The notes under the pieces are model-generated. The model did not search any database, had not been told where the DNA came from, and saw only the letters and a list, made by a program, of their open reading frames with translations. A stretch of 64,000 nt of DNA, from the NCBI GenBank assembly GCA_038205395.1, contig JBBRBX010000001.1:1-64000 (forward strand), in the 5' to 3' direction. Positions 32,365 to 41,041 of the stretch are shown one piece after another; position 1 is the first letter of the stretch; every line of letters begins with the position of its first letter. The position numbers and the translations under genes are program-made. Origin of the DNA: Fredericiella sp038205395 (GTDB lineage Bacteria; Chloroflexota; Anaerolineae; Caldilineales; Caldilineaceae).

Positions 32365-34014
32365 ATGTACAAGAGCACTGCGACAACAATTGACGATGTT
32401 TTCCGCCTTGCCCTGCCTGCCCAGACACGCCTGTTGGTAGGCAGCGAATATCTGCACCGGTCTGTGAGCTGGGCGTGCAGCCTTCGTCCCAGTCCGCCTG
32501 CCTTTCCCAAATTGGACGGCAATGAACTGGCGCTGATCGACATGGCTGATCTGCGCCGGTTAGATCGCCAGATGCGGCTGGATCGTGTAATCCGCAGCCT
32601 GCAAAATGCGCGCGTGGCCGCAGTCGCCATCCTGGGCGACATCGCCGAGATGGACGCCGCCGCCGCCGCACGTGAAAGCCAGCTTAGCCTATTTCAACTG
32701 CCGGTTGATGTTTCTCTGACGCAGGTGGAGCGGTCGGTTATTCGCTTAATTGTCGATCGCGCCGGCTATATCGCCCAGCGCTCAGCGGAACTTCAGCGTG
32801 AACTGAGCCAGGCTGCGCTCAACGGCGATGAACTCGTAAAAATAGCGCAGCGCCTGCATACGTTTGTCCAGCAGCCGGTGATCCTGCTGAGCGAGAGCGG
32901 GCAGGTGAACGCAACCGCCGGCCTCGACCAGCTAGAAGCCGAACAACGCAGAAATCTGATTGACAGCTTACCCAACCTGACCATGCTGCGCAGTTGGACA
33001 GCCACGCAGCCTGCCGCCAGCCTTGGCAGCAGCACCGGCATCCTGCCGCTGGCCAGCAACACCAATAGCAGCGCCTACCGTCATGCACTGCTGGCGCCGG
33101 TCTGCGCCAGTGATGGGGTGCACGGCTACTGCCTGTTGTTACGCAGTGCTTCGCAAGCCGAGCAAGAGATTTCGGTGGTGGAAGAAGTGGCGGTGTCGCA
33201 AGGTGCTTCGGCAGCGGCGTTTGAGTGGGCCAAACAGAATGCCATCGGTATTGCCGAAGAACGGATGCGGGCAACCTTTCTGGATGAACTGCTGGCTGCT
33301 GAAATTGCCGATGAACAGGCGTGGATCAGACGCGGGTCATCCCTCAGCTATGATTTGATGCGGCCCCATGTGGCAGTGTTGGTAGAGGCAAGCGGTGTAC
33401 CCACATGGCCGGCGCCGCTGCTGCGCTTTATGCAGCAGCGCCAGGTAATGGCGCCGCACACGCGGCGCGATGAAGGCATCCTTTTGTTTTGGCCCGTGGA
33501 CAACCCCAAGAGCGGACGCGAGTTTAAGACCATAGCCGCCGAACTCGTGGAACAAATCCAAGGCAAGCACCAGAAGGCGCGCTTGGTGATCGGGATTGGA
33601 CGGCCAGGAGTCGGACCGGCGAAATGGCTGCAGAGCCAGCATCAAGCGCGCGAGAGTTGGCGATTGGGCAAAGAGTGGGAAACGGCCCCCGTCACCTATT
33701 TTGGAGATCTGGGCCTCTACCAGTTGTTGACCGGGCTGAGCACCAACCCCGAGGCGGCGCGTTTCTATCGCAAAACATTGGGCAAGCTAATCAGCCACGA
33801 CGGCAACAAAAATTCAGAGCTGGTGCAGACGCTGGATGCCTTTTTTGCCTGCCACGGCAATCTGAGCCAGACAGCCACGCGGCTGCATATTCATCGCAAC
33901 ACCTTGACCTACCGGCTGGAGCAGATCGCCAATATCACCCAATTAGATTTGGACGACCCCGACGCACGCTTTTCGCTGCAGTTGGCGCTCAAGCTGCGCC
34001 CAGTATTGAAATAG
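32365..34014 (+). CDS. PucR family transcriptional regulator
   Basis: A 549-residue cytoplasmic regulator. Residues 1-120 match the PucR N-terminal purine/sensor domain (TIDDVFRLALPAQTRLLVG, VSWACSLRPSPPAF). The C-terminal 70 residues carry the PucR helix-turn-helix: FFACHGNLSQTATRLHIHRN then TLTYRLEQI. The middle is a GGDEF-like, GAF-like sensor stretch of low recognisability. Family members control purine, amino acid or other catabolic operons. The ATG at 32365 begins the family N terminus; earlier codons encode unrelated sequence. It is convergent with the aromatic supra-operon tail. No adjacent target operon is obvious. Confidence 0.88.
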   Translation: MYKSTATTIDDVFRLALPAQTRLLVGSEYLHRSVSWACSLRPSPPAFPKLDGNELALIDMADLRRLDRQMRLDRVIRSLQNARVAAVAILGDIAEMDAAAAARESQLSLFQLPVDVSLTQVERSVIRLIVDRAGYIAQRSAELQRELSQAALNGDELVKIAQRLHTFVQQPVILLSESGQVNATAGLDQLEAEQRRNLIDSLPNLTMLRSWTATQPAASLGSSTGILPLASNTNSSAYRHALLAPVCASDGVHGYCLLLRSASQAEQEISVVEEVAVSQGASAAAFEWAKQNAIGIAEERMRATFLDELLAAEIADEQAWIRRGSSLSYDLMRPHVAVLVEASGVPTWPAPLLRFMQQRQVMAPHTRRDEGILLFWPVDNPKSGREFKTIAAELVEQIQGKHQKARLVIGIGRPGVGPAKWLQSQHQARESWRLGKEWETAPVTYFGDLGLYQLLTGLSTNPEAARFYRKTLGKLISHDGNKNSELVQTLDAFFACHGNLSQTATRLHIHRNTLTYRLEQIANITQLDLDDPDARFSLQLALKLRPVLK

Positions 34015-34070
34015 CTTCAACGCCGGACGCCGGCGCCGGTCGACTACAGTTCAGCCCGACAGCTTGGCAG

Positions 34071-34163
34071 CTAACGGACAAACAGCGATAAGAAGTACAT
34101 GCCGCTGCCCAGCAGCAAAGTAACACTGAACAACACATAAGGAGAACGGGCCATTTCGCTCAT
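34071..34163 (-). CDS. Small single-helix membrane peptide (30 residues)
   Basis: The frame runs from an ATG at 34163 to a TAG. The sequence begins MSEMARSPY and continues with a membrane helix (about residues 9-27, VLFSVTLLLGSGMYFLSLF), ending in VR, so it follows the positive-inside rule poorly but is compact and hydrophobic. AGTGGAGGA lies seven bases upstream of the ATG, one of the best ribosome binding sites here. It is 99 bases downstream of the phosphoesterase gene on the same strand and could be the last gene of the aromatic supra-operon. Function unknown. Confidence 0.55.
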   Translation of the reverse strand: MSEMARSPYVLFSVTLLLGSGMYFLSLFVR

Positions 34164-34262
34164 CGTTGTTTCCTCCACTTTGCCAGGTCAGGCGCAGTTC
34201 CACATCATTGCTCTCAGCATAACCGAGTATGGACGACAAAACCACCGTCAAATGTAGGAAAC

Positions 34263-35183
34263 TTAGAGGAGTATCTGCAAATTGGTGCAGGCTGTTTCAA
34301 TCGCCGGCCCTTCTCCGGGCCTGAGATCAAAGATCGTAATTTCAGGGCGGCAGTTGATGCGATATGGCAGCGGCCAACAGCCCAACCCGCGGTTGGTGTA
34401 GACAAGCCGGCTGCCGGAACGATGCAAGCCGATGGGATAGCGCTGACCATAGCGCGGCAAAATGGGCGCATAACTGTGCAGCCCGCCCGCCGCCGGCATG
34501 AGAGATGGCAGCCGCACCTGACCACCGTGACTGTGGCCGCTCAATTGCAGGGCGACCGGGGCATCTTGTGCCACGACAGTGTCAAAAAAATCCGGCTCGT
34601 GCGCGATTAACAAGTTGAGCGCACCGACAGGCGCGTCCGACAGCGCAGCGGCCAGATCGGGGCGACCGCTCCACACATCGTCCACAGCCCCCAGCCATAA
34701 ATTCGCCTCCAGCAGCGTCCCACTGTTGCGCAGCAGCGTCGTCCCTGCCTCCTGCAAGCACCGTTCAATAATGCCGATGTCGCCCCAGAGATCATGGTTG
34801 CCGATGGCACTGTAAACCGGCATCCGAGCGCTACGCAGCGGCTCCACCATACCAGCAGCCGCAGCGGCAAGATCGGCGTCATCATGATCATGCACTGTGG
34901 CATAGTCACCTGTCAGCAGCAGCCAATCTACCGCCAACGAATTCACCTGCGCCACAGCGTCAAATAGTTGTTCGCTGCTAAAGTAGGGGCCGAGGTGCAA
35001 ATCGGACAGTTGAGCAAAGCGACGCCCGCTCAGTGCAGTGGGCAAGCCGGGAACGGTTAGATGGACGTGCTCCACATCCATCCAGCGCGGTTCAATGACC
35101 CGGCCATAGCCGACGCCCAGCGCAGTGGCTGCGGCCAAAGCGGCGGTCGCCTGCAAGAAGCGTCGCCGTGTAAGATTGCTCAT
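34263..35183 (-). CDS. Tat-exported metallophosphoesterase
   Basis: A 306-residue protein with a twin-arginine signal (NLTRRRFLQ, then a hydrophobic stretch at 12-27). The calcineurin-like metallophosphoesterase site is visible as QLSDLHLG, LLTGDYAT, IGNHDLWGD, LLIAHEP and LSGHSHGGQ. Homologues include YkuE/YpbG-like cell-envelope phosphoesterases, acting on UDP-lipid or other phospho-substrates. It starts 17 bases after trpA and so lies on the aromatic transcript. Tat export implies folding with metals before secretion. Substrate unknown. Confidence 0.92.
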   Translation of the reverse strand: MSNLTRRRFLQATAALAAATALGVGYGRVIEPRWMDVEHVHLTVPGLPTALSGRRFAQLSDLHLGPYFSSEQLFDAVAQVNSLAVDWLLLTGDYATVHDHDDADLAAAAAGMVEPLRSARMPVYSAIGNHDLWGDIGIIERCLQEAGTTLLRNSGTLLEANLWLGAVDDVWSGRPDLAAALSDAPVGALNLLIAHEPDFFDTVVAQDAPVALQLSGHSHGGQVRLPSLMPAAGGLHSYAPILPRYGQRYPIGLHRSGSRLVYTNRGLGCWPLPYRINCRPEITIFDLRPGEGPAIETACTNLQILL

Positions 35184-35200
35184 GATCTATTCCACACGGC

Positions 35201-36016
35201 CTAAGCCTGGGCTGACAGCGGAGCGGCGGCCCCGGCCGCCAATTCGGCAGCCAGCGCTTGCACCTGAGCCACACCCTGCGGGCCGGACGCAGCCTTGACC
35301 AGTGCCGAGCCGACAATGACGCCGTCGGCGATGGCAGCAACGGCAGCAGCCTGTGGTCCACTGCCGATGCCGAAACCGACAGCTAGCGGCAGTTTGGTGT
35401 GCCGGCGCACGCGAGCTACAAATGCTCCCAAGTCGGGCGGCAGTTCGCTGCGTGCACCGGTGATACCGGTGACGCTGACCAGATAGACAAAACCGCTGCA
35501 GTGGGCGGTCACGTAGCGAATGCGCTCCTCTGTGCTGGTGGGGGCAAGCAGATAAATCGTAGCCACCCCCGCCTGGCGACAAGCTGCCTCCAGTTCTTCC
35601 GCTTCTTCAGGAGGCAGATCGGGGACGATCAACCCATCAATGCCCGCCGCCACGGCATCCGCAACAAAACGCTGCACACCATAAGCAAACAGGGGGTTAT
35701 AGTAGGTCATGGCGCAAAATGGCTGCTCAACCCCCGCCGCGCGCAGTTCGCGACACATGGCCAGGCAGTCCTGCACCGTGACTCCCTGCATCAAGGCTGC
35801 ATAGGTGGCGCTCTGGATGGTAGGCCCATCGGCTAAGGGATCGCTGTGCGGTATACCGATCTCAAACAGCCCTGCGCCGTTGGCGCTGAGAGTTTTGATC
35901 ACGTCCAATGTACGGGCGCGATCGGGGTAGCCCATGGCATGATAGGGCATAAAAACGGCGCGCTGCTCTGCTTTGGCAGCCGCAAAAACAGATTGAATAC
36001 GTTCCAGACCAGTCAT
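35201..36016 (-). CDS. trpA: Tryptophan synthase alpha subunit
   Basis: A 271-residue TIM-barrel subunit that cleaves indole-3-glycerol phosphate and passes indole through a tunnel to TrpB. FEIGIPHSDPLADGPTIQSA holds the catalytic glutamate (Glu52) and aspartate, and GFVYLVSVTGITGARS and GFGIGS bind the phosphate. The early YHAMGYPD replaces the more usual TAGDPD and may be a lineage feature. Its ATG overlaps the trpB stop by four bases. The other trp genes are absent here, so this pair is separated from the rest of the pathway. Confidence 0.96.
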   Translation of the reverse strand: MTGLERIQSVFAAAKAEQRAVFMPYHAMGYPDRARTLDVIKTLSANGAGLFEIGIPHSDPLADGPTIQSATYAALMQGVTVQDCLAMCRELRAAGVEQPFCAMTYYNPLFAYGVQRFVADAVAAGIDGLIVPDLPPEEAEELEAACRQAGVATIYLLAPTSTEERIRYVTAHCSGFVYLVSVTGITGARSELPPDLGAFVARVRRHTKLPLAVGFGIGSGPQAAAVAAIADGVIVGSALVKAASGPQGVAQVQALAAELAAGAAAPLSAQA

Positions 36017-37278
36017 GCTTGCTCTCCCACATCGCCTAAAGTCTGCATAATGGTGCCCAAGTCTTTGTCGCCGCGGCCGCTGAGATTGACGAGTACGACC
36101 TGATCCTGAGCCATCTGCGGCGCAAGCTTAGCCAGATACGCCACGGCATGGGCGCTTTCCAGGGCTGGGATAATACCCTCAAGCCGGCTTAGCAGCTTGA
36201 CGGCTGCCAGTGCCTCATCATCCGTCGCGTAGGTGTATTCGGTGCGTCCCAGATCGCGCAGCCAGGCATGTTCAGGACCGACACTGGCATAATCGAGGCC
36301 GGCGCTGATGCTGTGCGTCAGGGCAATCTGGCCGTCTTCATCCTGCATCACGTAGCTTTTTGTGCCCTGTAGCACCCCCAGCCGGCCCAACTTGGCATCG
36401 GCAAAGCGAGCGGCATGTTCACCGCCGGCAATCCCGCGCCCGCCCGCTTCCACGCCAATCAGCCGCACCTGCTCATAGTTCAGAAAAGGATGGAACATGC
36501 CAATAGCGTTGCTGCCGCCGCCGACACACGCAACAACGGCATCTGGCAGCCGACCTGGGCCATTGGCGGGATCGAGCATCTGGTCAATCGACTCACGGCC
36601 AATCACGCTTTGAAAGTCGCGCACTATCGTGGGATAGGGGTGGGGGCCTAGTGCGCTGCCCAATAAATAGTGTGTGCTGCCTACATTTGTCACCCAATCG
36701 CGAATAGCGTCATTGATAGCATCCTTCAACGTCTTGCTGCCCGACTCGACGCCGTGTACAGTCGCGCCAAGCAATTTCATGCGGTAGACGTTGGGTTCCT
36801 GTCGCGCCATATCCACCGTGCCCATGTAGACGACACATTCGATACCCAGCATAGCGGCAGCCGTAGCCGTAGCCACACCATGCTGGCCGGCACCTGTTTC
36901 GGCAACAATGCGCGTCTTTTTCATCTTGCGCTTCATCAGCAGCGCCTGCCCCAGTGCATTATTGATTTTATGCGCACCAGTATGGGCTAGATCTTCACGC
37001 TTGATATAGATGCGCGGCCCGCCAAAATAGTCACTGAGACGGGCAGCATAGGTAATGGGCGTCGGCCTGCCGACAAAGGTGCGCAAAAGGTAAGCCAATT
37101 CCGCCTGAAACTCTTGATCAAGCTTGGACTTGAGATAAACTTCTTCCAATTCTTCAAGCGCAGGCATCAGTGTTTCAGGGACAAACTTGCCGCCATATGG
37201 CCCAAAGTGGCCGGATTCATCAGGATAACTTGCGTAGTCAATCTTGCTCGCTGTCTGCGACGACTGGGACACCGCCAT
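36013..37278 (-). CDS. trpB: Tryptophan synthase beta chain
   Basis: A 421-residue PLP enzyme joining indole and serine to tryptophan. GPYGGKFVPETL, the PLP lysine Lys104 in HTGAHKINNALG, ETGAGQHGVATA, the GGGSNA phosphate loop and YGSV-like region SVGPEHAWL identify the TrpB1 type that pairs with TrpA. Overlap with trpA confirms a coupled complex. About 57 bases separate it from aroE. Confidence 0.97.
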   Translation of the reverse strand: MAVSQSSQTASKIDYASYPDESGHFGPYGGKFVPETLMPALEELEEVYLKSKLDQEFQAELAYLLRTFVGRPTPITYAARLSDYFGGPRIYIKREDLAHTGAHKINNALGQALLMKRKMKKTRIVAETGAGQHGVATATAAAMLGIECVVYMGTVDMARQEPNVYRMKLLGATVHGVESGSKTLKDAINDAIRDWVTNVGSTHYLLGSALGPHPYPTIVRDFQSVIGRESIDQMLDPANGPGRLPDAVVACVGGGSNAIGMFHPFLNYEQVRLIGVEAGGRGIAGGEHAARFADAKLGRLGVLQGTKSYVMQDEDGQIALTHSISAGLDYASVGPEHAWLRDLGRTEYTYATDDEALAAVKLLSRLEGIIPALESAHAVAYLAKLAPQMAQDQVVLVNLSGRGDKDLGTIMQTLGDVGEQA

Positions 37279-37335
37279 TCTTTTCTCCGTTCCCTTCTAT
37301 CGTTCCACTATACCGGTGAGCTAAACACAAGCGAA

Positions 37336-38724
37336 CTAAACACCATTCAGCCACATACGGTGGCCGTAGTTGACAAAGCCTTGTGCCTCAAAAAAGCGCT
37401 GCGCCCGGTGGTTAAATTCCCAGATTGAGAGCGCCATTCTGGCAATCTTCCGCTCGCGTGCAATCCTCTTTGCCGCGTTCATGAGGGCGGCGCCGCAGCC
37501 TTGGCCTTGCATGGCAGGCGTCACCGCCACATGATGAATATAAAAACGTTCAAATGCATAGGTGGAACTGGTTTCCATAGCCGGCGAGACATCTGCGTAT
37601 AAATAGCCGGCAATCTCGCCGGCAATCTCTGCCACCAACAGCACTGTATCCGCTCTAGCCATCAGTTCGAGCACATACTGAGGGGGGAACGTAGTTGGCG
37701 CTGGCTGTTTAAAGAATTCCGGATGCACATCGGCGTGCAACCGCTGAATATAGCTGTTGAGCAGGCTGATGCGGGCCGCATCGGCGGGCAGCGCCTGCCG
37801 CACATGGACATCCGGGTTTGGGGTGGCGGCATGGCGTGCACGCGCGGCAAAATGCGCAGCAGCAGCGGCACGCATGACATCGACCGGCGCCGGTCGCCCT
37901 GTCCAACGTTCAAACGCCAATGCACCCTGCCAGACCAACATACCCAGCCCGCCAATAGTGCGCGCACCGTCCTGGGCGGCCTGGCGCAGCAGGCGCGTCT
38001 GGGCTGGGTTATACACCAGATCATAGACAACCTGGCCGCTGCGGAAAGAGACATCTTCCAGCCAAGGCATTGTATCTACATGTGGCGTCATGCCCAGCGA
38101 TGTGCAGTTGACGATGAGATCGGCATAAGAAGCTAGTTTGGGCAGGTCGTCTGGCAGTGCAAAAGCGCTCATGCGGCAGGCCGGCGCCAGCGGTTGCAAA
38201 GCGGCGACAACACTCTGGGCTGTCTCCAGGGTGCGGTTGAGCACGATGATGCGTTCGGCCTTCGCCTGTGCCAGACCATAGACCACAGCACGCGCAGAGC
38301 CGCCGGCGCCCAGCACCAAAACGTGTTGGCCTTCCGGCTCCACGCCATGCTCGCGCAGATCGCTGATAAAACCGGCAGCGTCGGTGTTGTCAGCGGTCAA
38401 TCCGCCGTTCGGTTCGACCACGAGCGTATTGACTGCACCGATGGCTTGCGCAGCAGGCAGGAGGCGCTCTACATAGGGGATTACTGCCTGTTTGTGGGGC
38501 ACAGTGACATTGGCCCCGCGCAGCCCCAGCGCAGCCAGCCCAGCCAGCGCCTGCTGCATGGCTGCGGGCGTCTTCACAGCGACAGGCGTGGGCACGTAAC
38601 GCCAATCAAGCCCTAGATAGTCAAAGGCAGCGTTATGCATGATTGGGCTGATACTGTGACTGACTGGCCAGCCGATCAGCCCCACAAGTGTGGTGGAACC
38701 AGTGATCACGTCTGAGTTTTTCAT
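37336..38724 (-). CDS. aroE: Shikimate dehydrogenase fused to a GNAT acetyltransferase
   Basis: A 462-residue two-domain protein. Residues 1-290 are shikimate dehydrogenase (NADP): GWPVSHSISPIMHNAAF, VTVPHK with the catalytic lysine, DNTDAAGF, VLGAGGSARAV as the dinucleotide loop and GLGMLVWQGALAFE. It reduces 3-dehydroshikimate to shikimate. Residues about 305-462 form a GNAT acetyltransferase with VTPAMQGQGCGAALM as acetyl-CoA loop and AQRFFEAQGF near the end. The ATG at 38724 starts the family; a TTG at 38730 adds two residues. One frame covers both, with no internal start of good quality. Confidence 0.93.
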   Translation of the reverse strand: MKNSDVITGSTTLVGLIGWPVSHSISPIMHNAAFDYLGLDWRYVPTPVAVKTPAAMQQALAGLAALGLRGANVTVPHKQAVIPYVERLLPAAQAIGAVNTLVVEPNGGLTADNTDAAGFISDLREHGVEPEGQHVLVLGAGGSARAVVYGLAQAKAERIIVLNRTLETAQSVVAALQPLAPACRMSAFALPDDLPKLASYADLIVNCTSLGMTPHVDTMPWLEDVSFRSGQVVYDLVYNPAQTRLLRQAAQDGARTIGGLGMLVWQGALAFERWTGRPAPVDVMRAAAAAHFAARARHAATPNPDVHVRQALPADAARISLLNSYIQRLHADVHPEFFKQPAPTTFPPQYVLELMARADTVLLVAEIAGEIAGYLYADVSPAMETSSTYAFERFYIHHVAVTPAMQGQGCGAALMNAAKRIARERKIARMALSIWEFNHRAQRFFEAQGFVNYGHRMWLNGV

Positions 38725-38745
38725 AAACAATACGGGTGAAGCACG

Positions 38746-40065
38746 CTACTCGTCCACACGCAGCCGCGCCCCCAATGACTGAAGTGTGATCTCAAAGCCC
38801 GGAAAGCTGTCGACTGTCACCTGGGAACCGTACACAACCGTCTGCTTTTGCGCCACCAGTCCGGCGATGGTCAACGCCATGGCAAGGCGGTGATCGCCGT
38901 GACCTTCCACCGGTGCACCGGCAAGGTGAGTTGGACCGTCGATGACAAACCCATCCGCCGTCGGTTCGATGTTGGCGCCCATTTTACGCAGTTCACTGAC
39001 TGTCGTGGCGATCCGGTCAGTTTCTTTCACGCGCAGCTCGCCGGCGTCACGGATGATAGTGCGGCCCTGAGCTTGAGTGGCCACAATTGCCAGCATCGGC
39101 AGTTCGTCGATCATGGTGACAATGGCCTCGCCGCCAAAAGTCGCGCCGTGCAGCGCACCTGCGCGCACTTCCAGATCAGCCACCGGCTCGCCGCCTTCGC
39201 TGCGTTCGTTGTGAAAGGTAATCTGCGCACCCATTGCCTGCAAAGCGGCAATAACGCCGATGCGTGTCGGGTTGACTCCCACATCGCGGATCGTGATGTG
39301 GCTGTCCGGCACGATTGCCCCCGCAGCCAAAAGAAATGCGGCGGAAGATAGATCACCCGGCACCGTTATGTCAAGCGCAGACAGCGGCTTGTCGGGCCGC
39401 TCGGCTGTCACCTTGCGGCCATAGACCGAAATCGGCGCGCCCATCGCCGCTAACATACGTTCGGTGTGGTCACGTGCGGGACCAGGTTCATGCACAACCG
39501 TCAGCCCCTGGCTGTAGAGGCCGGCCAGCACCACACAGCTTTTCACTTGGGCGCTGGCAACGGGCATATCGTATTCGACCCCGCGCAGCCGGGCGGGCCG
39601 GATACCGAGCGGTGCATTGTCGCCGTTTTGCCGTCCCATAATATCGGCGCCCATCCCCCGCAAAGGCCGCACCACACGCCCCATGGGGCGACGGCGAATC
39701 TGAGCTGTACCGGTGACAAAACTGACGAACTTCTGTCCTGCCAGCAGCCCAAGCAGCAAGCGCATGGTCGTGCCGGAATTGCCGCAGTCCAGCACATCAT
39801 TCGGCTCCTGCAAACCATCCAGCCCACGCCCCTGCACTATCAGATCGGTCGGCGTCGCAGCCGCAATCTCTACGCCCAAAGCACGCATTACCTGCACAGT
39901 CGATTGGCAGTCGCCGCCGGCCAGAAAGTTGCGGATGCGCGTTTCGCCCTCAGCGATGCTGCCAAACATTACGGCACGGTGGCTGATTGACTTATCGCCC
40001 GGCACGGAACAGGCGCCGGTAAGGGCATGGCCAGGCATAATCGTGGTATGTGTCATGTAGTGCAT
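38746..40065 (-). CDS. aroA: 3-phosphoshikimate 1-carboxyvinyltransferase (EPSP synthase)
   Basis: A 439-residue enzyme adding enolpyruvate from PEP to shikimate-3-phosphate. VPGDKSISHRAV, LDCGNSGTTMRLL, RRPMGRVVRPL, the central ASAQVKSCVVLAGL and EGHGDHRLAMAL are present. RPMGRV rather than RPMxxL and the GNSGTTMR variant place it nearer the class II (Bacillus/CP4-like) forms than the E. coli class I form, by motif. The start is either ATG 40065 or ATG 40056; neither has a strong ribosome binding site. It sits between tyrA and aroE. Confidence 0.96.
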   Translation of the reverse strand: MHYMTHTTIMPGHALTGACSVPGDKSISHRAVMFGSIAEGETRIRNFLAGGDCQSTVQVMRALGVEIAAATPTDLIVQGRGLDGLQEPNDVLDCGNSGTTMRLLLGLLAGQKFVSFVTGTAQIRRRPMGRVVRPLRGMGADIMGRQNGDNAPLGIRPARLRGVEYDMPVASAQVKSCVVLAGLYSQGLTVVHEPGPARDHTERMLAAMGAPISVYGRKVTAERPDKPLSALDITVPGDLSSAAFLLAAGAIVPDSHITIRDVGVNPTRIGVIAALQAMGAQITFHNERSEGGEPVADLEVRAGALHGATFGGEAIVTMIDELPMLAIVATQAQGRTIIRDAGELRVKETDRIATTVSELRKMGANIEPTADGFVIDGPTHLAGAPVEGHGDHRLAMALTIAGLVAQKQTVVYGSQVTVDSFPGFEITLQSLGARLRVDE

Positions 40066-40114
40066 CCAAATTTCTAGTTAGTTTTTGAAAAAATTTCTCA
40101 AAAGTCAACCGCAC

Positions 40115-40990
40115 CTACTGTTTTGCCTTCCAGCCTGACCGCCATTGGCGGGTTGCAGCCAACTTTGCGCGCAGGGCGGCTTCATCTTCAGCGGCCAGCA
40201 GCGTGCGCAGTCCATCCAACTCTGCGCTGAAGCGGTCGATTTGCGCCAGAACAGCCGCTCGATTGGTAAGCAGGATGTCCAAAAACATCTGCGTATCGGA
40301 AGCAGCCACACGGCTGGTGTCGCGGAAGCCACCGGCGGCCAATTCCCAGACCAATGGGTCGGCTGCGCCAACTTCAGCCACAGCCGCGGTAAGGGCGCTA
40401 GCCACTAAGAACGGCAGATGACTGATGGCGGCCACCAGACGGTCATGGCGCGCTGCCTCGACGACCAACGGCCGGGCGCCTACCGCTTGCGCCATTTCCG
40501 CAGCCAACTCCAGCGCCTGTGGGTCGGTGCGCGGCAGCGGGGCAAGCACCCAAGGCGCACCGCGATAGAGGCCACATTCGGCGGCATCGAAACCGGCCGT
40601 TTCCTTGCCGCACATAGGATGGCCGCCGATAGGCTGCACACCGGCCGGCAGCGCAGCCATTGCGGCGCAGATGTCGGCTTTGGTGCTGCCCATGTCCATA
40701 ATTAGCGCACCCGGCCACAGACGCGGGCCGATCTCTTGGAGCGTGGCGACAATTGTGCGCACTGGCGTGGCGAGAATTACAATATCGGCCCCCAACACGC
40801 CAGTCTGCAGATCGTTGGTTGCTAGGTCCACAGCGCCGGCAAAAAATGCGTCGAGTACGGTTTGCGTGCGGCGCGCCACGCCGCGCACCTCGCGGCAAAG
40901 CTGCTCTGCCTTGAGATCCATACAGAGGCTGGCGCCCATTAAACCCAGCCCGACGACTGCCACTGAGCAGTCACGAAGACGTTTGGACAT
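40115..40990 (-). CDS. tyrA: Prephenate (or arogenate) dehydrogenase
   Basis: A 291-residue NAD(P)-dependent enzyme oxidatively decarboxylating prephenate to 4-hydroxyphenylpyruvate, or arogenate to tyrosine. The N-terminal VGLGLMGAS is the Rossmann loop, followed by VILATPVRTI, MDMGSTKADI, PIGGHPMCGKETAG with the conserved histidine, and the C-terminal helical dimer domain (AAGGFRDTSRVA). No fused chorismate mutase or ACT domain, so it is the short form. It is next to the DAHP synthases within the operon. Confidence 0.93.
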   Translation of the reverse strand: MSKRLRDCSVAVVGLGLMGASLCMDLKAEQLCREVRGVARRTQTVLDAFFAGAVDLATNDLQTGVLGADIVILATPVRTIVATLQEIGPRLWPGALIMDMGSTKADICAAMAALPAGVQPIGGHPMCGKETAGFDAAECGLYRGAPWVLAPLPRTDPQALELAAEMAQAVGARPLVVEAARHDRLVAAISHLPFLVASALTAAVAEVGAADPLVWELAAGGFRDTSRVAASDTQMFLDILLTNRAAVLAQIDRFSAELDGLRTLLAAEDEAALRAKLAATRQWRSGWKAKQ

Positions 40991-41041
40991 ACTGCCCCAA
41001 ATTCCGCATTGGCTTGCCTGTGTACTTGCTGCTTTTGCCGC

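Noticed and set aside
34015..34070. GC-rich palindromes between the PucR gene and the small peptide gene as a terminator
   Set aside because: No T-run on either strand and the stem is short (CCGGCGCCGG).
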